DNA of 64,000 nucleotides from Stratiolaelaps scimitus. Its lineage: Eukaryota > Arthropoda > Arachnida > Mesostigmata > Laelapidae. The notes under the pieces are model-generated. The model was not told the DNA's origin. It ran no database searches and saw nothing but the letters and a program-made list of their open reading frames with translations. A program made the position numbers and the translations under genes. Location: positions 8,723,501 through 8,787,500 of the forward strand of contig JABWDB010000009.1 in the NCBI GenBank assembly GCA_019614645.1, written 5' to 3'. Of this stretch, positions 58,054-64,000 are shown in pieces; position 1 is the stretch's first letter; each line of letters starts with the position of its first letter.

Positions 58054-61000
58054 CGCGCGTGTGTTCACCTGCTCATTTATACATTCATACCATCTTACTG
58101 TAAGCTTCGTGAGGTCTCCCTTCAGGTAGAAATACAAAATATTCTCAACGCTCGCCCTCATTAGCTTGTCCATCATCTTGCTCTCCTCAACTTCTCTCAT
58201 TCTGATTAATACATCGCAACTAATGTTATGAATATATCAATATTTCATACTTGATTATTATTATTATTGTTGCTGTTGTTGTTTTTATATAAACTATATC
58301 AGCATTGTTTTCACTAGTAATATTTCTACGAAGGTCATTTTTATAGTATCATCACAATCATCAATACTGTACAGGTGGTAGGACTATTTTATCTCGGCGC
58401 TTTCACACCAATCTAATAATAATTGCTCTACAGTGCAATATTTGTGGCATTTGGCATTTTGGATGTGTTTTTATTGTAATTATTATAATTGTGTATTTAG
58501 TATTTGTTATTGTGTATATTACATTCTATTGTTGCTCGTCGTTCTTCATGATGGTCGTTGCACAAGCGGAATATTTTTGGTCCACAAAGAAACACTTGTC
58601 ATCGTTCTATATAACATATCTCAACTACCCCCCCATGTTCTGTTGTTTCGCTTTGTGATTCATTTATCATTGATTGTTTAACTAGGCGTCATTTGTCGAA
58701 CGATACTTGATTGTTCATGACGGAAATTGTGAAGCAAAGCCTTACACCATCGTTCGTTATAAACGTAGTCGTTTGTACGGAGGCGGTGGTGTTAATTCTC
58801 CGGATGATCTCGAAAATCAAGCTTCAACAGAATCCGTAGAAGGGTTATATCGGAATCGACGCATGCAGAAGATCTCTTCCTTCGTATCGATGTGATGATT
58901 TCTGATTATGTCAGTGCTTTGTGAGCATACACGTGTGGATGTCGGCTTTGCGATGACGCATCTCTCATCGCTCATCTCAGGCCTGCTGCTAACAATTATT
59001 CGACTTTCTCGTTAAGATGTCCCTAACTCTTGAAATGATTTCCCAACGAGCCAAGCCCTCGTGTTCCTCCAGCCCATCAACTTATAGTAGCTGGTGAGAG
59101 GAGTTCTTTCACTAGATCTCGTTTGGACGACACCCTCTCAGCCATTTTTGTTTCGTAGTTAACCGAGACAATTAGTTCATTGTGATAGTAGACATATTGT
59201 GGTAGTATTTAGTGTGTGTATGTGTGTGCGTGTTTGTGAATGTTATGAAGTAGTATTTATATAATTCGTTATTTGTTAGCACTTTACTCGTAATTGCTAG
59301 TAAGTAGTAGTGAATATAATAGGGAGGAGCAACGGCGAAGTGGACAGTGAGCGTTCGCATTATAACGAAGACAGTAGAGGATGGAGTCCCAGTAGGTGTC
59401 TCGTCAACTCATCCGAGTCTTATGCATTTACTTTTCATTCTAATACTCGATGCTAAATAAAACAAATCCTCTAAACATTCTAGATATGTTTGACAAATCA
59501 TATTATGACTTGGTGAAATTATATCGAATTCTTCTATTTCAGTTTGATGATATGTCGTCTTCTAAGCGAAAACACATCCAAGTTACATTTGACCTTTACC
59601 AGAGGACAGTCCGGAAGTTGTTTGGTTTGACCACCTCCAGTGTTCCGGTACCAAGTTCACATCATCGACACAACCGATCTCGTGTACTTATCGCATATGG
59701 GTGCAGGCTAATTACTCGATTATAGCGTACAACACTACTTTAAGTAGCATTTTAAAACGAGTACACCTATTTTACAAAGTGCAGCCACAACTAGTATCGA
59801 TCCTAAGCAAGCGTCAAGTTACGCAATCCAATGTCAGCGTATCAAACGCAAAAAACAGCTATCTCAAGTCAGTTGTCACACATACAAAACAGCCACACTC
59901 GCCTGGAATGGGACACAGGCCAATCACCGCTGGCATACAGTACTAATTCTAGACTAGTAGCAGCAGGTATTGAAGCGGGCTCGCATATGCAGACGAAACC
60001 TGTGCACTAGAGCCAACCGGCGGAAGATCCGGAGAAGTCAACGTAAGCGAGACGAGACTGAGCACAGCGTATACTACTGCACTTTCGTTAATTAACCAAA
60101 CTTTGTATTGTATAGGTTATGAATAGGTCTTCATCATAACACTGTAGCGTGGTCTTCCTCAGTGACACAGAATTTTGTGTCAGAAAACATCTGCCAGACG
60201 CCGACGACGATTTCAACATCTGAGACTCTTCTCTGTTCACCCAAAATACAATTAATAGTGATTCAAAAGATGTAATGCAAGATTCCACGCTGCTTCATGA
60301 TCACTCATGTCAAGATATGACCATTTCGGCTCTATGAAAATGAACGTGTCCACGAAGGGGTCCGCCTCGTCGTCACCATTCCCTAACGGTATGAATTCAT
60401 ACAACTTGGTAACAATATTTTCTCTACAAATCCTCTAAAACTCTCTCTACAAATATTCCTTCCTCCCTCTCTTTCTCCTCCTCGTCCTGTTTCCATATTG
60501 TACTATGTTACCGAAGCGACGCGCGTAAAGATATCTCTACTTTTTCTTTTATACGGCTACTCCATAGATAGATATTATAGATGATATATAGATCAGCTGT
60601 ACGTATGTGTATAGTTGACGAACTCGCCCACTTCCAACAAATGATCACTTGGCTGCTCTGCCTCTATTACGATCGAGTATGGCTGCTGGTTATGGCCGTA
60701 CTATTAGTTAATGGTTGATTTTCTAACAACAAGAGCGTTTCCTTCTTCAAAACGCTTTGATCAGTAGCTAGTCGAATGTAATCTCTTATCTAGCGTCTGT
60801 ATACAACACGACATAGTGCCATATAACACCTATTATTTTGTGGCAGCAACCATTGTTTATTGGACCTCTCGAAAGCTTTGGATTGTTCAGGGCTTCCTTC
60901 AAATGCCTTATGCCTTTTCGGTAGCGTTTAACAGCCGAATTATTTGGCAGCCATGAATGGCTCTGCCATTTGTCGATGACAAAACAAGTGTCTCCTAGGT

Positions 61001-63580
61001 AGTTTCGTGTTCTTCTTTCTCGAAAAGAAGGTTCATTATTCTCTTCTATATATCGCATCATCTGTATGATGTCGTCTTGAATATGACAGCTTCTTCACGG
61101 GGTGCATATCGTACTCAGCGTGATACAATCGTCACGTGGGAGAGATAACTTTTAGCTGATTTCACCATATAGAGGCTAATGATTTTTTCTAAATGCTCTA
61201 AGAAAGATTACGACGATCTTTCGACAGTCGTGAAGACTTCCACGATGTATTTGCGCGTGGGTTCTGCATTTCTGCTCTGGATTAGTATTGTCTTTCTGGT
61301 TCGATACAGCTACCTGTATATATATATATATATATATATATAGGTAGCGGTATATATATATATATATATACCAGTTCTTTTTTACTTTTCCTCTCCTTTA
61401 TCCATCTGTATTGTATATTACTTTTGTTTTGTTTTGTAAAAAAGTTAAATAATTCATTCATTGAGGTCATCGCCATTATCATCATACTATTCTATTATGG
61501 CGATTGCCTGCCCCTTATTATTATTATTATTATATGTTCAATACAAATTGTCACTTTCATAGAGCCCATTCATGTTTGCATGGACTCACCGCATACATTA
61601 TAAGTCAACTGTGATCAGTAGCATTATATACCTTGACAAAGTAAGCGGATTCACGCATAACAACGCCATACAACAGCTATCCGCTGTTGCTTTTTTTTTC
61701 TCGTCGTTGCTGTGTTGTGACAATGATTTGTGATTTCTCAGCGGCTAGCCTTCGTCGCCACCCGGCGCGCGTTTGAGTCACATACATTTCTTGGTTACCA
61801 CCTACCTCTTAATGTAACAATAATAACAATGATATTAATTAGTGCTCACACCGCTCGATACAAAATTAGCGTGTTCGATATCTCTGATACCCGTTGCAGG
61901 GATAGCAGGTCCAGTCGCAGGCTACTCGATCGACACTACGGTCGTCCCATAGTGTTGCCATTTCGTACTGTACTCGTCCTCGTCCTCCAGGTTCAGCTAT
62001 ATCATGGGCGCTTACAGTTTTTCCTCTGCCCCTTGTCCCCCCCTCTGCAACTCTCTCCTAGTTACCCCTCGTTCTCGATCTGTTGGCTCGCGCTTCACAT
62101 ACGCTACGCTTATCTCTGTATTCGTTTGAACGGGGCACATTTGTAGATGTTTGATTGTTTGTTCGATGGCAATGCTCTCTTGTGATGTTTCGGCACGACA
62201 GATGGTGATCTTTCTCTCTCTCTCTGTCTAGCCTCTTCCTCGTCGAAGCTCGTTGTTAATGTTACTTCGGACGTTCTTCGTAAACCACCATCGACCCTGC
62301 TATTTGGCGTGAGTTTGACGTTTAACGCTATTTCAACGGTATTTCCTAAACGTGATTATTCCTAAGAAAATGTACGGGAGTCGTTCTCTTGCGGCTTTTG
62401 CCGTCAATATTGGCCAGGACCAAAGCTACCAGTGGGTGGGTACTATCACCTTTGGCGAAACGCAAGATGCGCCTACCGTGCGTTGATTCTCGCCGATGTC
62501 ACCTTCATTTTGTTTTGATAGTAAATGCGAACGATTATCTAATGAATGCTGCCTTCGAGAGACAGAGATAATTGGGGAGTCATTTATCGCTACCACTCGA
62601 TTTGGTTGTCTAATTCCGACTCTAGAAGTCGTCTTCAAGTTGAAGTTGTCCCGGCGAACAAGTTGAGGCCTTGAGTCGTTCATGCCACATATTGGTTTAG
62701 CTCAAACATTTAGCTTACTACAATTGTTGTCCAATAAACATTGTTGTCCACGTTCCGAGGCCTGGGAGCCAATCAGCTCGATAAAAATGTCACTCCTCGA
62801 GTCTCGAGTCATAAATGTCAGTGGTTTAAGAATACATGAATAGTAAGCATGGGCATTCTGCTTGAACACCTGTCGTAGGTAGCAAACCATTAGTTACTAA
62901 CGGGTGGGCAGGCAATCATCAGTGTTCGGCATAGCAAGGCACACTCGTGTTCATTCGCATTTCATGTCACACCCAGCCAATAGCCAGCGTTGGGCGCATA
63001 CGGAACTGTCGGCAATCGTCTCATTTCATGATACGGACCATTAGAAATAGCTCGAATAATCAAATACCTCAAAAGCTGACCAGCTCTCCAGCCCCAGGGA
63101 ACGTCTATTAGCAACAAGTTATTGTTACTCGACAACCAACAACACAGCAAGTGTTTGTGTGTTCGTATTTCTTTGAACTCGTTGTTGCGTCAGCATTATC
63201 TATTTGTTGCTATCCAAGGCCCAACAAGATGACGACCTGCCAGATAGCAATTTAATACATGTGTACGCGTGTGGCGTACACCCCCTTATGATGTAGTTTT
63301 CTACGGAGCGGACACGGCAGCTCGTTTGTCTGCCTCTATCGTTGGTGTTCAAATGCTTTTGTTGGCTTGACCAGTTATCGGAATAGCCACGCCGAACTGC
63401 CGCATCCCCGTTGGCGGAGTCGTCTATCGGCTTGTTCTGTCGATCAGCCAGCGCGTTCGTTTGCTGATCCGTTCACAACTGTGGTTACTACCTCTGCTGC
63501 TGCAGTTCCTGTTGCTGACGGGCGTTGTACGTCGCCTGTTCATTCGTTGATTCTTGTTTGCTGACAGTGTTACCTCCTCC
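56982..63580. other. Mostly non-coding region right of the SLC17 cluster
   Basis: About 6.6 kb with AT tracts (about 57666-57680, 58018-58052, 61315-61371), ATT runs and scattered short open frames. I recognise no gene family. The candidate exon at 58686-58895 is listed separately. Open frames at 59450-59725 (+), 60786-61061 (-) and 61730-62146 (+) are 91-138 codons, without recognisable domains. Confidence 0.5.
58686..58895 (+). CDS. Possible terminal exon of an unidentified plus-strand gene
   Basis: A pyrimidine-rich stretch ending TTTAACTAG precedes a 69-codon frame that begins ASFVERYLIVHDGNCEAKPY and ends RRMQKISSFVSM before TGA. Residue use looks protein-like (mixed charged and hydrophobic, few low-complexity runs), but there is no recognised motif and no partner exon was found. 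It could be a chance frame. Confidence 0.25.
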   Translation, partial: ASFVERYLIVHDGNCEAKPYTIVRYKRSRLYGGGGVNSPDDLENQASTESVEGLYRNRRMQKISSFVSM

Positions 63581-63928
63581 CTACATGCTAGTTTCCTCGA
63601 GGTCCTTCTTATCGTCCTCGGCGATGTCCTCGATGGTGACCACGTGGTGCCCGCTCCGGCCTTCCACGTCCTCCTCACCTGAGCGGCTTCGGCTCTGCGA
63701 TTCCAGCGAGCCTCTCGGCTCAGCAGCCGAGGTATGCGTTGCGGACGCTGCAAGCGGGTCGACGCCGGATTCCAGCCTGCCATCGCTGCCTGTTGAGGTC
63801 ACGGTCGCTCGTGCGGACGCCGAGGTGTGCGGGCTTCGTGGCGTATCGAGCACGTCCTCCTGAGAGGATGAGATGGCCTTTTGGCGGGACAACTTCAGAC
63901 TTGGTGGTCTACTCGACTGAACGCTTTC
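63581..63928 (-). CDS. Terminal exon of an unidentified minus-strand gene (Ser-rich acidic tail), 5' part outside window
   Basis: A 115-codon minus-strand frame ends at TAG (63581-63583). It starts in phase 0 either after TATATAG at 63928 or after GTTCAG at 63915. It begins ESVQSSRPPSLKLSRQKAIS, is rich in Ser, Thr, Glu and Arg with several potential phosphorylation sites (SSSQED, TPRSP), and ends with an acidic stretch (HHVVTIEDIAEDDKKDLEE). It looks like a disordered cytosolic tail. The catalytic or membrane part would lie to the right of the window, so I cannot name it. Confidence 0.6.
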   Translation of the reverse strand, partial: ESVQSSRPPSLKLSRQKAISSSQEDVLDTPRSPHTSASARATVTSTGSDGRLESGVDPLAASATHTSAAEPRGSLESQSRSRSGEEDVEGRSGHHVVTIEDIAEDDKKDLEETSM

Positions 63929-64000
63929 CTATATATATATATAGGCATATAATTCGCATGCATTTCACAGAAGCACACAAGCCCGCCACACCGAGAGAGA

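Noticed and set aside
60786..61061. 91-codon minus-strand frame with plausible residue composition
   Set aside because: No known motif and no supporting exon; kept only as an unassigned frame.
61730..62146. 138-codon plus-strand open frame
   Set aside because: No recognised motif and no clear splice sites or partner exons. It is long enough to mention but within what chance can give in 64 kb on two strands.

Overview
This is a eukaryotic nuclear window. Genes are split by GT-AG introns, there are long (AT)n, (CT)n/(GA)n and CAG/CTG tracts, and there are LINE and tRNA-derived SINE remnants. The gene families (Rab7, a SECp43-type RNA-binding protein, SLC17 transporters with short exons) and the compact introns suggest an arthropod. 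A chelicerate such as a mite is my guess, but nothing in the sequence proves it.

Layout, left to right. (1) 1-1152 (+): the last three coding exons of a Rab7 GTPase; the 5' part lies outside the window. (2) 1153-13784: mostly non-coding. It holds a 5'-truncated LINE with an uninterrupted 673-codon reverse-transcriptase frame (4693-6875), a SINE flanked by 13-bp target-site duplications (7451-7636), and a decayed LINE on the minus strand (7741-9105). (3) 13785-24067 (-): a SECp43/TRNAU1AP-like protein with two RRMs and a Tyr/Gln/Gly-rich tail. Five exons join in frame to give 392 aa. A further exon 5.7 kb downstream carries the family's acidic C-terminal block, so two alternative 3' ends look likely. 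Its 5' flank (24-26.6 kb) is GC-rich and full of CAG/CTG repeats. (4) 26.6-34.9 kb: gene-poor, with SINE pieces, a near-perfect hairpin, a 26-bp minisatellite and AT tracts.

(5) 34968-56768 (+): the main feature, a head-to-tail array of three SLC17-family (sialin/VGLUT/phosphate-cotransporter-like) major facilitator transporters of 515, 505 and 536 aa. I could assemble every exon of each. All three have nine coding exons; exons 3 to 8 are identical in length across the copies and all intron phases match, so they are clear tandem duplicates. All three keep the TM1 arginine of the family but have Phe where sialin has its TM4-region His, and Gln where the family has the Arg of its Glu-Arg pair. 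This suggests altered coupling or substrate use. (6) 56769-63580: mostly non-coding as far as I can see, with one possible terminal exon at 58686-58895. (7) 63581-63928 (-): the last exon of an unidentified gene with a Ser-rich acidic tail, running off the right edge.

The genes do not form a pathway. Rab7 acts in late endosome traffic, SECp43 in selenocysteine tRNA/RNA handling, and the SLC17 cluster in membrane transport of organic or inorganic anions. The window is also unusually rich in short near-perfect inverted repeats, several with 24-nt arms, near and inside the first SLC17 gene.
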